Source: Ailanthus altissimus
Lineage: Eukaryota > Streptophyta > Magnoliopsida > Sapindales > Simaroubaceae
Reading direction: 5' to 3'
NCBI GenBank assembly: GCA_946807835.1
Contig: OX327699.1
Span: 7,929,001-7,993,000 of the forward strand
Length of the DNA: 64,000 bases
Shown here piece after piece: positions 24,234 to 35,620 of the stretch (position 1 is its first letter; each line of letters opens with the position of its first letter). Below the pieces are notes generated by a model. It was not told where the DNA came from. It ran no database searches and saw nothing but the letters and a program-made list of their open reading frames with translations. Both the position numbers and the translations under genes were made by a program.

Positions 24234-27200
24234 TCACCCCTGGGCAGAGAATGATTTGCCCTCAAATCAGAATCTTCTAAATCTTCCAAATAAGGAGATA
24301 AATCCTTCACATTAAAAGTGGCTGAAACATTGTAATCACCAGGAAGGTCAACTTTGTAAGCATTACTATTTACCTTCTCTATAATACGAAAAGGTCCATC
24401 AACTCTTGGCATCAGCTTGGACTTCCGCTTGCTAGGAAATCTTCCCTTGCTAAGATGAATCCAAACAAGATCACCAGGTTCAAAGCTAATCATTTTCCGT
24501 CCTTTATTAGCATGCTTAACATACCTAGCTGTTTTCTCCTCAATATGAATTCGAACCTGCTCATGAAGCTTCTTCATCAATTCTGCCTTCTTAACACCAT
24601 CCATAGATGTCCTCTCATTAATTGGAATAGGAACAAGGTCAATAGGAACAAATGGATTAAATCCATACACAATCTCAAATGGTGAAAATTTTGTAGCCCC
24701 ATGCACACTACGGTTATATGCAAACTCTACAATAGGCAAACAAGTATCCCAACTCTTTAAGTTCTTGTTTATAACAGCCCGTAATAAAGAAGATAGAGTA
24801 CGGTTCACTACCTCAGTTTGCCCATCAGTTTGTGGATGACAAGCAGTACTGAAAAGCAACTTTGTTCCAAGCTTCTTCCAAAGAGTCTTCCAAAAATAGC
24901 TTAAGAACTTTGTATCACGATCAGAGACAATGCTTTTAGGGATTCCATGCAAACGTACAATTTCCCTAAAAAACAAATCAGCAATATGAATAGCATCATC
25001 AGTTTTGTTACAAGGAATAAAGTGTGACATTTTGGAGAACCGATCAACCACAACCATCACTGAATCCTTCCCACGCTGTGTTCTAGGTAATCCAAGCACA
25101 AAATCCATACTAATATCCATCCATGGTTGCTCTGGGATAGGTAAAGGCATATATAGTCCATATGCATTCTCTTTACCCTTAGCTTTCTTGCAATTTACAC
25201 ATCTTTCAACAACTTTATGAACATCCCGCAGCATATTAGGCCAAAAGAAGTGCTCTTTCAGTAGCTCATAAGTTTTCTTCTCCCCAAAATGACCACTAAG
25301 ACCACCCTCATGAGCCTCACGCACAAGCAACTCACGTAAGGATCCTGAAGGTATACACATTCTGCCCAACTTGAACAAGTAACCATCATGCACAAAGAAC
25401 CCATCACAAGCTCCTTTAGCACATTTAGACATCATATTAGCAAAGTATGAATCACTGGTATATTGTTCTTTCACCTGTACAAAACCCAAAAGCCTTGCAT
25501 TTAACATAGAAATCAATGCATACCTCCTAGAAAGAGCATCAGCAATGACATTAGTTTGCCCCTTCTTGTATTTTATGACATATGGAAATGGCTCCATGAA
25601 CTCCACCCATTTGGCATGTCTTCTATTCAGCTTGTTCTGCCCTTTAAGATACTTTAATGATTCATGGTCAGTATGAATAACGAACTCTTTAGGTAATAAA
25701 TAATGCTGCCATACCTCGAGAGCCCGAATCAATGCATAAAACTCCTTGTCATAAATAGAGTAGTTTAACCGTGCCCCATTCAGCTTCTCACTAAAGAAAG
25801 CAATTGGCCTCTTTTCTTGCATCAACACAGCCCCAATACCGACCCCTGAAGCATCACACTCTATTTCAAATGTTTTAGCAAAATCGGGAAGTGCTAAAAC
25901 TGGAGCAGAACATAATTGTTCTTTTATCAGTTCAAATGACTTCTGTGCATTCTCATTCCACCTAAACTCATTTCCCTTTTTCAAACACTCTGTCATAGGC
26001 GCAACAATAGAACTAAAGTCTTTAATAAATCGCCTATAGAAAGAGGCTAAACCATGAAAACTTCTCACATCCGCAACACCAGTAGGTTTAGGCCAATCAC
26101 GAATTGCCTTAACCTTCTCCTCATCAACCTTAATTCCGCTACCAGAAACAACATACCCCAAAAAGATAACACTATCTTGGCAGAAATAGCACTTTTTGAT
26201 GTTTCCATACAACTTAGCATCACGCAAGGTCTCAAATACAGCCATAAGATGTTTCACATGATCATCTAAAGTTTTACTATAGATCAAGATATCATCAAAA
26301 TAGACCACAACAAACATCCCAATAAACTTCCTCAAAACATGGTTCATAAGTCTCATAAATGTACTAGGTGCATTAGAAAGCCCAAACGGCATCACCATCC
26401 ACTCATACAATCCATGCTTAGTTTTAAAGGCTCTTTTCCATTCATCACCTTCTTTCATCCTAATTTGGTGATATCCACTCATTAAATCAACTTTAGAAAA
26501 ATAAACAGCACCATGCAATTCATCAAGCATATCATCAAGTCTAGGAATAGGGAATCGATACTTAACCGTTATCTTGTTGATAGCCCGACTGTCCACACAC
26601 ATTCTCATGGTACCATCCTTCTTTGGAACAAGCAAAGTAGGCACTGAACAAGGACTAAGTGACTCACGCACATAGCCCCTCTCTAAGAGCTCACCAACTT
26701 GCCTTTTGATCTCCTTTGCTTCCTCCGGATTACATCTATATGCTGGTCTATTTGGAAGTGAAGCTCCAGGTACCAAATCAATTTGATGCTCTATCCCTCG
26801 AATAGGTGGTAATCCCAATGGTAGCTCTTCTGGAAATACATCTTTGAACTCTTCAAGTAACTCCACAACCTGCCTTGGCAAATCCAAGCCCTCCACTTGC
26901 AATAAAGGCTTTGCCCAAGTCATGAAAACAACCCCCACAGAAGCTAGTGCTTGCTCAACATCTCCCTTTTTGGCTAACATTAACCCTTTACCAGATTCCA
27001 TCATCTTCCTTTGATTCTGCAACTGATCTTCTCTAACTTGTTGAGAACTCAATGGCATCAAATTCACTTTCTTCCCATTCAGCACAAATGAATAAGTGTT
27101 CCTTCGCCCATTATAAGTCACATCATTATCAAATTGCCATGGGCGTCCTAATAACACATGACTAGCTGTCATCGGAACCATATCACATAAAACCTCATCA

Positions 27201-28642
27201 TGAAAGGTTTTAATGGAGAATGGCACCCGAACCTGTCTTGTAACTTGAATCTCTCCCTTGTCATTAAGCCAATGTAATTTGTATGGTTTTGGATGTGGAA
27301 CAGTAGTTAATCCCAGTTTCTCCACTAAAGTAATGGATGCAACATTGGTGCAACTACCATTATCAATGATCATGGCACAAACCTTATCTCGGATTTGACA
27401 TCTTGTATGAAAGATGTTTTCGCGCTGTTCCAAACCAATATCAACTTCAGCACTCAAAATCCTTTGAATAACTAATAAATTTCCCTCCATTGGATCAAGA
27501 TTCTCTTCTTGTTCAGTCACTTCGACTTTAGATTCCTCTTCCATCTCAGCTTCATCTTCACTTACAAGCTCTCCATACTTCCCTTGTAAAATCATCACCC
27601 TCTTATTCGGACATTCAGAAGCAATATGCCCATTTCCCAAGCACTTGAAACACTTGATGTCTCGCGATCTCCTGGAAAATTGAGGTTCAACTACCTTCTC
27701 CTTTCCTTTCAATGAACCTGAACTAACACTTCCTTTACTGAACTCCACTTTCTCATCACGTTTAGGTGTGTTCCATGTTCGCGAAGGTGAAGAAACAGCC
27801 TTTGTATTACTTGTTGTAGTTGACCTCATATGGAAACCCCCTCTTTTCTGCTGTCTTTCTACTTTAGTTGCAAGCTTTATGACATCCTCAAGAAATATGA
27901 AGGGCTGTAACTCAACAACATTAGCTATATCCCTCTTCAATCCATCAAGGAATCTAGCTATTGTTTGCTCTTGAGGTTCATTTAAATCACAGCGAATTAG
28001 CAACAGCTCAAATTCTTTCACATACTCCTCCACACTCAAGGAACCTTGCCGCAAAGTCTGGAGTTTGATGTATAATTCTTGTTTATAGTAATCCGGAACA
28101 AATCTCTTCTTCATTAATCTTTTCATAAGTGGCCAGCTTGTAACTTCTTCTTCGTCATCCCTTCTTCGCTGAGTTTTTAAGTTTTCCCACCACAAAAGTG
28201 CGTAATCGGTAAACTCAAGTGCTGCTACCTTACACTTCTTTGCCTCATGATACTCATGCCAATCAAACACCCTTTCTACCTTCTGAACCCATTCAAGATA
28301 CTCCTCAGGAGAACTAGTACCTCTAAATGGTGGTATATTAAGTTTGATACCACTAGTAGGGTCATTTTGCTGCCTCCTTATCCTACCCCTATCTTCAGCC
28401 TCATCATCCCTATTTGGCTCATCTCCAGCATTCCCTAGGTCATTTTGAGGTACCCTATGCCCTACCCGCCTTTGTTGGGGTCGCAAAGTGTTTCTTTGCA
28501 TCATTTCTATAATTGCAGCAAGTTGTCCACGAATTTCAGTAATCTCACCTCGAAATTCATCATGAGCTCGTTGTAAGCCCACGAGTTGAGCTTGTTCTAA
28601 ACTCAATCCCTTTGGTACTCTACTTGCATCATCATCAGCCAT
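24014..28642 (-). CDS. Element C gag-pol polyprotein, 1542 aa, intact
   Basis: This is the Ty3/gypsy polyprotein that builds particles and then copies and integrates the element. Residues by position: capsid-type gag about 112-245 ([17 protein letters not shown]); CCHC knuckle C331, C334, H339, C344; protease around D427 in IIDNGS, where the usual Ser/Thr after Asp is Asn; reverse transcriptase about 665-830 with YFDD at 781-784; RNase H about 920-1040 (D930, [14 protein letters not shown]); integrase zinc ligands H1111, H1118, C1148, C1151; catalytic D1180, D1241, E1277 with 35 residues between the last two; GPY/F-like module about 1414-1450 ([16 protein letters not shown]). There is no classical chromodomain. 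The end carries [13 protein letters not shown] at about 1492-1504, encoded in the 3' LTR. I chose the ATG at 28642 because MxDDDASR is shared with A and B; an open frame extends 15 codons upstream without a better ATG. Confidence 0.95.
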   Translation of the reverse strand: MADDDASRVPKGLSLEQAQLVGLQRAHDEFRGEITEIRGQLAAIIEMMQRNTLRPQQRRVGHRVPQNDLGNAGDEPNRDDEAEDRGRIRRQQNDPTSGIKLNIPPFRGTSSPEEYLEWVQKVERVFDWHEYHEAKKCKVAALEFTDYALLWWENLKTQRRRDDEEEVTSWPLMKRLMKKRFVPDYYKQELYIKLQTLRQGSLSVEEYVKEFELLLIRCDLNEPQEQTIARFLDGLKRDIANVVELQPFIFLEDVIKLATKVERQQKRGGFHMRSTTTSNTKAVSSPSRTWNTPKRDEKVEFSKGSVSSGSLKGKEKVVEPQFSRRSRDIKCFKCLGNGHIASECPNKRVMILQGKYGELVSEDEAEMEEESKVEVTEQEENLDPMEGNLLVIQRILSAEVDIGLEQRENIFHTRCQIRDKVCAMIIDNGSCTNVASITLVEKLGLTTVPHPKPYKLHWLNDKGEIQVTRQVRVPFSIKTFHDEVLCDMVPMTASHVLLGRPWQFDNDVTYNGRRNTYSFVLNGKKVNLMPLSSQQVREDQLQNQRKMMESGKGLMLAKKGDVEQALASVGVVFMTWAKPLLQVEGLDLPRQVVELLEEFKDVFPEELPLGLPPIRGIEHQIDLVPGASLPNRPAYRCNPEEAKEIKRQVGELLERGYVRESLSPCSVPTLLVPKKDGTMRMCVDSRAINKITVKYRFPIPRLDDMLDELHGAVYFSKVDLMSGYHQIRMKEGDEWKRAFKTKHGLYEWMVMPFGLSNAPSTFMRLMNHVLRKFIGMFVVVYFDDILIYSKTLDDHVKHLMAVFETLRDAKLYGNIKKCYFCQDSVIFLGYVVSGSGIKVDEEKVKAIRDWPKPTGVADVRSFHGLASFYRRFIKDFSSIVAPMTECLKKGNEFRWNENAQKSFELIKEQLCSAPVLALPDFAKTFEIECDASGVGIGAVLMQEKRPIAFFSEKLNGARLNYSIYDKEFYALIRALEVWQHYLLPKEFVIHTDHESLKYLKGQNKLNRRHAKWVEFMEPFPYVIKYKKGQTNVIADALSRRYALISMLNARLLGFVQVKEQYTSDSYFANMMSKCAKGACDGFFVHDGYLFKLGRMCIPSGSLRELLVREAHEGGLSGHFGEKKTYELLKEHFFWPNMLRDVHKVVERCVNCKKAKGKENAYGLYMPLPIPEQPWMDISMDFVLGLPRTQRGKDSVMVVVDRFSKMSHFIPCNKTDDAIHIADLFFREIVRLHGIPKSIVSDRDTKFLSYFWKTLWKKLGTKLLFSTACHPQTDGQTEVVNRTLSSLLRAVINKNLKSWDTCLPIVEFAYNRSVHGATKFSPFEIVYGFNPFVPIDLVPIPINERTSMDGVKKAELMKKLHEQVRIHIEEKTARYVKHANKGRKMISFEPGDLVWIHLSKGRFPSKRKSKLMPRVDGPFRIIEKVNSNAYKVDLPGDYNVSATFNVKDLSPYLEDLEDSDLRANHSLPRGDDVHHEGSKSTQEGELSVKEISDGPITRAKAKQLQRAISSQIGAIEASMGLEACDLNGNELNVFICLQFEIGT

Positions 28643-28997
28643 TATTAACAAAAATCCCAAACAAGTATGAACAATTGAACAACACAACCAGTAGCTAAAA
28701 CACTCTTCTCAAACTGAATTTTCCACCAATTCAGTAAATACAATCAGATAGCAACAATTTACTCAAATTTGAAATTTCCAGGTTCACAAAATTTTCAAGT
28801 TCAAGAACAATTTAATTCAGCCAACCCATCTCCAGTTCACAAACTACTAAGAATTAATTTTAATGCTTCAGAGTTGCAATTCAACTCCTCAAATATTAGA
28901 GACCCAAACTGATAATAACCCCACGAAATTATATAACACAAAAATTAGCAAGACACCTTCAATAGCTAAAACTTCAGTTTGCACAATGAAATCCTGT

Positions 28998-29009
28998 GCT
29001 CTGATACCA
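28998..29009 (-). other. Primer-binding site, element C
   Basis: On the minus strand TGGTATCAGAGC, exact initiator-Met tRNA type, two bases inside the 5' LTR. Confidence 0.9.
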
Positions 29010-29011
29010 GA

Positions 29012-29722
29012 TGATGTGCCTTGATTTATAACAAAATTAAATTGCAAAGTTGATGGAGGATATAACTAAATAGATACCTTGATAAGTCGAATGGACGCCA
29101 CAAGGATCAGTTTAGGGTTTTGACGCCACACTCTTGATGATCAAAGAGTGATAAGTCAGCAACTATCTTCAAGAGTTGAAAAACTTGAGAAGACAATTTT
29201 GAGAGAGAAATAGCTCATCTATTTCGTGCTTCCAATTTCAAAATGAGGCAACTGCCTCTACAAGACTTTTACATGCCTTATATAGGCTTACAAAATGAGG
29301 TGAAACCCTAATGTTACCTAATAAGCTTAAAAAAGGCCCAAAATAAGCCCAATATGACTTAACAATTTAAAACAAAACTAAACAAGTTCAAATTAGCCCA
29401 AATACATAAAAGTAGTAACATAAGAAGTAAATAAAGCCCAATAGCATGAAAAGAAAGCCCTTAGCTGCTTCTTAAAGCCCAACGTCACCAAACATCTCTA
29501 AATCACGTCCCAATCTCAAATTGAAGACAAATAAATACATTTAGCTCGTTTCCATTCAGATCGCAAGCTTCTAATCCCATAGAAGCTTCAATAGCTCCAA
29601 TTTGACTACTTATGGCCCTTTGAAGCTGTTTAGCCTTAGCCCTTGTTATTGGACCATCTGAAATCTCCTTTACGCTCAGCTCGCCTTCTTGAGTTGATTT
29701 AGAACCTTCATGATGCACATCA
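29012..29722 (-). repeat. Element C 5' LTR
   Basis: 711 bp, identical to 23523-24233 except one base in my reading. It is followed on the plus strand by AAAAT and then the rest of the B 5' LTR. The open frame at 29503-29718 is the LTR copy of the integrase tail, not a separate gene. Confidence 0.93.
29278..29287 (-). promoter_or_regulatory. TATA box in element C 5' LTR
   Basis: CCTATATAAG on the minus strand, kept in A and B. It lies about 270 bases before the LTR end and downstream of the integrase-tail segment, so the coding segment lies in U3. Confidence 0.55.
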
Positions 29723-29727
29723 AAAAT

Positions 29728-30411
29728 TAAATTGGTAAAGTTGATGGAGGATAGAACTAAATAGATAACTTGATAAGTCGTATGAACGCCACAAGAATCA
29801 ATTTAGAGTTTTGACGCCACACTCTTGGTGATCAAAGAGTGATAAGTCAGCAACTATCTTCAAGAGTTGAAAAACTTGAGAAGACAATTTTGAGAGAGAA
29901 AAGTTCTATTTTCGTGTATCTAATTCCAAAATGAGGCAACTGCCTCTATAAGACTTAAACATGCCTTATATAGGCTTACAAAATGAAGGGAAACTCTAAT
30001 ATTACCTAATAAACTTAAAAAGCTCAAAATAAGCCCAATATGACTTAACAATTTTTAAAACAAAATTAAACAAGTTCAAGAAAGGCCCAAATATATAAAA
30101 ATAGCAACAAAAGAAGTAAATAAAGCCCAATAGCATGGAAAGAAGGTCTTTAGCTGCTACTTTAAGCCCAACGTCACCAAACGTCTTTAAATCACATTCC
30201 AATCTTTAATTGAAGACAAATAAATACATTTAACTCATTTCCATTCAGATCGCAAGCTTCTAATCCCATAGAAGTCTCAATAGCTCCAATTTGACTACTT
30301 ATGACCCTTTGAAGCTGTTTAGCCTTAGCCCTTATTATTGGACCATCTGAAATCTCCTTTACGCTCAGCTCGCCTTCTTGAGTTGATTTAGAACCTTCAT
30401 GATGCACATCA
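29728..30411 (-). repeat. Element B 5' LTR, main part
   Basis: 684 bp that, joined to 23471-23496, restores a 710-bp LTR matching 17998-18707. On its right it ends GATGCACATCA, followed by TTGTG, the B target duplication. C separates the two parts. Confidence 0.88.
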
Positions 30412-30416
30412 TTGTG

Positions 30417-31022
30417 TGTCGCTGGGTATAGTCTGATGCTCATGGAGTCCGGTGTGCATAGATATGAGATCTACTCATATAAATAAGTTGTATATCGTAA
30501 TACTCTGAGATTGTATTTTATAAAGTCTTGTGGCCACAAGCATAATCCTTAGAAATATATTCCGAATGAATAAACAATATCACAAAAGTGTTTGTGGATA
30601 TTGTTTAAGAAAATATAAATCTGGAGATAAGTTGATGGTTGAGAAAATAGAGATTTGATGATGATGATCTATATCTCTACTTTTCTAGGATATATATGAT
30701 AGAGAAATTATACAAATATGCAATAACCTCAACTTGTATAGTCTAATGTGTTGATTTGTAATATCCGTAACTTATGTGTAGGACATCGTTCACGGACGTA
30801 TGGAGGAGCTCTATATAACAAATCAGGTGTGGACCTAAAGAGTCTCACAATATGAAGTATACTCGTTGCGCACTAAGGTAGCGAATTGGATTGAATAATT
30901 CAATCTAATAAATTTCAACAAAAATAGAATAATTATTTTGGGATCTCTCGAGATATACATTTGTCAAGACTTAATTGTTAAGTATATCATTGAATTAATT
31001 AACAAGAGTTGTTAATTAATAG
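30417..31022 (+). repeat. J1 middle segment
   Basis: Continues J1 after B: TGTCGCTGGGTATAGTCTGA matches J3 at 53232 and the inverse of J2 near 45950. It ends at the CACTA left terminus. No coding sequence. Confidence 0.75.
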
Positions 31023-31059
31023 CATTACTACAAAAATGACCTTTGCTGACGCTAAGTTA

Positions 31060-31300
31060 GCGTCAGTGTCAAGGTTTCACTGACACTGCTTCATAGTGTC
31101 AGTGTTGCTCGAGTCAAAAAATTACTGACACCATTTATGATGTCAGTGAATCTCTAATACCATGGTATCAGTAAATCGCTGACGTTATGATATCAATAAT
31201 TCTCTGATATCACGGTATTAATGAATTTTTAACACCATAATATCACTAAATCGCTGACACCGTAGCATCACTAAATTACTAACACTATAATATCAAAAAT
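31060..31300. repeat. CACTA left subterminal repeats
   Basis: About eight diverged copies, in direct and partly inverted order, of a motif like TCGCTGACACCGTAGCATCA with spacing near 30 bp. In CACTA elements such repeats bind transposase. The equivalent on the right is 35430-35600. Confidence 0.65.
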
Positions 31301-31571
31301 TTTGTATTTAATTTAAAATAATTTTTTAATAATTTCAAATTTGAATTATTAAACTAGAATTTTGAATTTATTTATAAACTACAATTCTATATATAAATAC
31401 CACATATAAGTAAATATAATTTTATTTATTTATTTAAATAAATAAAATTACAATTGTTAAAGCATCCAAACTTAGTTTCATATATATTGCTAAACATCTC
31501 AGATTAAATCATTAAGAACTACAGTATTTCAAAAAATTTCAAAGTTTGAAAATTAGTTAAACACATAACTG

Positions 31572-31597
31572 CCCCCCCCCCCCCCCCCCCCCCCCCC
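31572..31597. repeat. Poly(C) run of 26
   Basis: An uninterrupted run of 26 C between ATAACTG and ATCGTCACG, in otherwise AT-rich DNA. The exact length could be a sequencing or assembly estimate. Confidence 0.7.
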
Positions 31598-31689
31598 ATC
31601 GTCACGTATCGAGGTAATGTCATCTTCAATGTAACCTCTTTGTCATTCACACCACTTGTAACAAGTGAGAGCAAATTCATCCACTCTAT

Positions 31690-33060
31690 GTATTCTGTAT
31701 TGATTAGATTGGTAACGTGCTGTTCTGAAGCTCCTGCATAGCTTTATTAACTTGTTCAACTTCCTGAGGCATACAGATCAATGTTAGATGAATAAGGAGG
31801 AGTTTCTCCTTTTACTCTGTCAAATTATTAAGAATAATCAACAACTACAAAATGAGACTGGCCATGAAATTGTTAGAAAGACGATTCATTGAATTAACAA
31901 TTATTAGAGATAAAATTGAAAGGATATATATTTGCCTGTAAGTGGTGTAGACGTTCACGGAAAGAAGTAAAACTTTTAGGCTCCTCTACTACCTGGCATA
32001 TGAAAACAAAATAAGCAAAGAGTCACTAGATTAATTTCTCTTAAATCCCAAACTAGGAAAAAGTATTGAAGAAAACATATAAGTCAAATGTGAAAGAAAT
32101 GTGAAAGAAATATTAAATTACCTGTAAGTGTTCAAACTTTGTATTGTGGGTGATGAATGATGGCAAGACCACTGCACTTGGTGGAAAGTGGCTTCTTCTT
32201 CTGTTCCCTAGAAAAGTGGGTAAAAAGAAAAAAAGAAAAAGGAAGTCAGAAGAAGAAGGATAAATGTTCAATAGTAGTTAAAAGTGACAACTTTTGTAAA
32301 TTTGATTTTATTATTTTTAAGTTAAAAGTGAGACCAACTAATTAGTTAATCTGGAAAGAGATTCAGCACTCCATGAATGATACCTTGGAAGTTGTTCTTC
32401 TATGGTGCAAGGAAAACAAAATGCAGTACATTTATGTTTATACTTTCTCATTGGTTCACATAATTTTGACATTCCTCATATCATCCCCCATTAACAAATA
32501 TTCATCCTCTACTTGACTCAAATAATGCATATGAAAGAAAAACATGTTTAATATTCACTCCCTCTTACTTTTTAGTAGCTAGGTAACATCCCTAGATTCT
32601 TCCAAATGTCAATTCTCAAACAAGGTAACCACTACAAAATAAACACTCAAAAAATATAATGTAATCAAAAAGCATCATTTGGCCACAACTTACACTACTA
32701 GGTACTAGTGAGAATTTTAAATAAAAAAAATTGTGGGAAATTGAACCTCTTGGGTTCTATTATTGTATCATTACAGAGAAGAAAAGAATTAAAAAAAAAG
32801 ATATATAAGAAGAGTCAACTGAAACAGTGAAAGACTACCTTCTTGGTATCAGTTAATCTTTTATATACTCGGCATCTTGCAGCAGAGAAAGGATCAACCT
32901 CAGTAGTTTCTACAGTAGAAACCTCGTTCAAGTTTTGTTCTGCCAGAAGAAATAAGCCTTGAACCATCCCTCTTTTTATTTTGAGCAAGGCTTTTGGCAG
33001 AAAAGATGCCTAGAGGAGTTTGAATCATTAAAAAGGCATCTGGATTTGGAGCTCTACATA
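31690..33060 (-). pseudogene. Exon-like segments of unidentified captured gene(s) inside the CACTA element
   Basis: On the minus strand several short open pieces end at GT- or GC-type donor sites. About 33050-32840 begins after TTTATGTAG, reads PNPDAFLMIQTPLGIFSAK and, in a shifted frame, VETTEVDPFSAARCRVYKRL, then GTAGTC. About 32185-32125 reads AVVLPSFITHNTKFEHLQ then GTAATT. About 31985-31925, after CATATGCCAG, reads VVEEPKSFTSFRERLHHLQ. About 31790-31620 reads EWMNLLSLVTSGVNDKEV. These look like exons with introns kept, thus captured genomic DNA. I do not recognise the source, and it could be more than one gene. Confidence 0.4.
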
Positions 33061-34354
33061 AAAAACTGAAGAATGAATATGGAAAAATGATTAAAATGAA
33101 CAAATGTATATGCACATTTAAAACAAACACTTCAATGAGATGTTAGGGAAAACCTATGATAAACACAATACGACACCATTTTTGTAATTTGTTTTCCATT
33201 TTTCTCCCAGGAATGCAACTGTAATATAAACAGTATGTTAATACAGATCAATAATCTGATTCAACACTAAACATGGGCTTAGCAACAGCCAATGGCTTTA
33301 TTTTATTTTACAGGTGAATTTATTTCTCCTTGTTGGCCTTCAAGGAACAAGAAGATCAATATAGCACACCTATAAAAGGACCACATGTATAAGTTTGGAA
33401 ATAAAAGATAACACCAAACTAAAATAATTCACGATTTATAGAAAGGAGAAAAAATTATCAGTAATATCCTTCACACCAAATAAGCCTAAAAGAAAGCAAG
33501 TTAAGAAAACATTAGCTATACTCATGTTACCAAAAAGCTTAAGAACCACCAGCGTAGACTAAGGCAAACAAAATTAATCAGACTTATAAATTGACACCAT
33601 GGGGCATTCTGAATCATGTGACTTATATCTATGAGGTATTCTGTTCCAAATATGAATAGATACACTGCTGCACTTATTAACTTTGTTACAATTTTAAAAA
33701 AAATAAGTAAATAATTTATTAGGAGATACCAGAGAGTACAAAACCACATCATCGAGGGAGAGTACGTGCAACCAATAATAAAGAAAAAAAATAAAGCAAT
33801 CACCCCCGAGTACAAGAATTCAACAAACTTTAAAAAAGCGCAACCTAGGGTACACGAAATATTAGTAACATATAAAAATTCCACTATATAATAGACTTAC
33901 CTTTTACAAGACAAAGGCAACCTTCCTGCTTAATATCAGGTGTTTCACAGGCTTAGCAAACCCACGAAGTGAAATCCCAAATATTTCTTGCTCCATAGCA
34001 TTCTTGATGTACAACTATTTGACATTTGATAAACAATAAATAGTGTAATGTCATTGTAAGCCAACAAGAAATCCTTGCATTGATTGTTCTAATGAAGAAT
34101 GTAAAAGGAATTATAGCTTGCTACGACAGAAAGTTGGATTTTAATTTACTAATGAAGTTCAATATTCAATAATCAATCATTTTATTTAATAAAAATTAAT
34201 TAAAATTATAGCCATTATTTGTTCATATTATAAAAGCCAGCAAATCTCATTAAATTATATTACTTCAAACTATATTAACTGAGCAGTGAAGCTAAACAAA
34301 TAGAAAAAAGAAAAAGAAAAAAATATATCCAATTCAACTAATTTATAAAATTAC

Positions 34355-34690
34355 CTCTATGAGTGTAGCAAGAGTCATCTGGCAGTGTCAGGGACGGATT
34401 GTTTAGCGTCACCTAGTCACTCAACAACAACAGGCATAAAAGCATTGAAATGCAATTTGAAGTGCTCGGCGGAAAGCACGGCAGCGGAGGTAAGAGACTA
34501 AAGTGCGCCTTGAGAAACCCAAAAATTATTGTCCTGCAAAAGATCCAAGCAGCAGTCGACGAGTGAGTGACATAACCTCGGCGCTAATAAGACTCTTTCT
34601 AGAAGCTTCTAGAAGTTGGTGGAGGCGCTTTACTCCCGTCATCTGCTCCTTGGTATCCTTTGCGTGTGCTAGCTCCAGCACCTCATCCAT
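34355..34690 (-). pseudogene. Captured first exon of a CLASP-like gene (pseudogene)
   Basis: On the minus strand ATG at 34690 gives MDEVLELAHAKDTKEQMTGV, then KRLHQLLEASRKSLISAEV. This closely resembles the N-terminus of plant CLASP, the CLIP-associated microtubule protein built of TOG/HEAT repeats. A 4-bp duplication (ACTC) after MSL shifts the frame; the next frame continues VDCCLDLLQDNNFWVSQGAL and later AEHFKLHFNAFMPVVVE and LGDAKQSVPDTAR. There are three stops and a one-base loss near the end. The segment ends ATAGAG/GTAATT, a splice-donor context, and its length equals about 111 codons, the size I expect before the first intron in plant CLASP. So it is genomic sequence carried by the CACTA transposon, not a working gene. 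Confidence 0.8.
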
Positions 34691-35429
34691 TTGGCCTAGA
34701 TCTGGTGTCGTCATTGGTAAAAAGATGTGCATGTAATCTGAGAGAACAGAGTCAGAATAAGAGAAGAAAGAAGGTTGGGGCTTTATTTTTAAGGTAATTG
34801 AACAAGATGAAGAACACTTAACAAATCTTTAGAAAAATCTAGAGATGGAGTAAGACTAGCGAAGCCAATTTCGACATGCGATTTTAGGATAAATGAAGAA
34901 GACGAGTGAAGAAGCTTTTCTTCAGCGTGTGATTTTAGGATATATGGAGAAGACGATTGAAGAAAACATAAGTTGTGCTAACCCAAAACGAGGTCGTTTT
35001 GCTGCTCCTTTTTTCTTAAAAATTAAAAAAAAAAATTTAACTCCCAAACACGCATTTGGATTTCTTTCTTTCAATTTTTAATCCCAGTCGCTATGGGATT
35101 TTTCTTTTTTTCTGTTGTTTTAATATTTGTTCTTTAAAGAAAATTATGTAACTTTAATACTTCATTTAATCATTATTCTAAAATAATTATCCAAAAAATT
35201 TGTTATTCAATTGTTCATTTTTTAAAATATTTATTATTAATTAATTAATTTTTTTCAAAATTATATTTTTACAAATTTAAATTATTTTCAACAATTAACT
35301 TTCTTAAATAAAACATAAAAAATAATTATTTTTTTAATTAAAATGACGTCGTTTTGAGTATTATATTAATTTTTATATATTTTAAAAATTTTTTAATAAT
35401 TATATTTTTAAACAAAAATAAACTTTATT

Positions 35430-35620
35430 ATTTCACTGACACTATGGTATCACTAATTTATTGATATTTCATATTTTTGAAACCATTGTATTAGTAATTT
35501 ACTAACACTTTATATTTTTGATACTGTGGTATTAACAATTCACTGACATTTCTTTTCACTGACACCATTTAAAAAACTGTCAGTAATATGGTGTTAGTGA
35601 AACCTATTTTTTTAGTAGTG
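35430..35620. repeat. CACTA right subterminal repeats and terminus
   Basis: Repeated CTGACACTATGGTATCA-like units, then the terminal ...CTATTTTTTTAGTAGTG. Inverted, it pairs with the left end. Confidence 0.7.

Larger units (their letters stand above)
23523..29722 (-). mobile_element. Element C: intact, young CRM-type gypsy retrotransposon, TSD AAAAT
   Basis: 6200 bp: 5' LTR 29722-29012, primer site 29009-28998, leader about 355 bp, uninterrupted gag-pol 28642-24014, 3' LTR 24233-23523. Both LTRs are 711 bp and differ at one site in my reading (A at 23737, G at 29226). AAAAT flanks both sides (23518-23522 and 29723-29727). It is inserted 26 bp into the end of the B 5' LTR. The left end may instead be 23497 if the extra 26-bp unit belongs to C. 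All parts for autonomous movement appear present; activity itself is not shown by sequence. Confidence 0.93.
17998..30411 (-). mobile_element. Element B: decayed CRM-type gypsy element, TSD TTGTG, interrupted by C
   Basis: On the minus strand: 5' LTR (30411-29728 plus 23496-23471), primer site 23468-23457, gag-pol 23112-18488, 3' LTR 18707-17998. The 5-bp repeats TTGTG at 17993-17997 and 30412-30416 flank it exactly. Each LTR is 710 bp once C is removed. The two LTRs differ at about a dozen positions in their first 165 bp, so B is much older than C. Its host is J1. Confidence 0.9.
31023..35620. mobile_element. CACTA (En/Spm) transposon, non-autonomous
   Basis: 4598 bp. Right end, inverted: CACTACTAAAAAAATAGG; left end CATTACTACAAAAATGACC: CACTA-type inverted termini with one change in the left CACTA. 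Both ends carry subterminal repeats built on a CTGACACyATrrTATCA-like unit (31060-31300 and 35430-35600). It sits inside J1: the flanks TTAATTAATAG and AGAATGTTGATAAG match the uninterrupted J2 (inverted) around GATAGGATGATGACAAG. A clear 3-bp duplication is not visible, only a shared AG. I find no transposase frame. The interior holds gene-like exon pieces, one recognisable as CLASP. Confidence 0.8.

Noticed and set aside
31020..31025. A 3-bp target duplication for the CACTA element
   Set aside because: The bases before the left end (TAG) and after the right end (AGA) do not match exactly; only AG is shared, so none is claimed.
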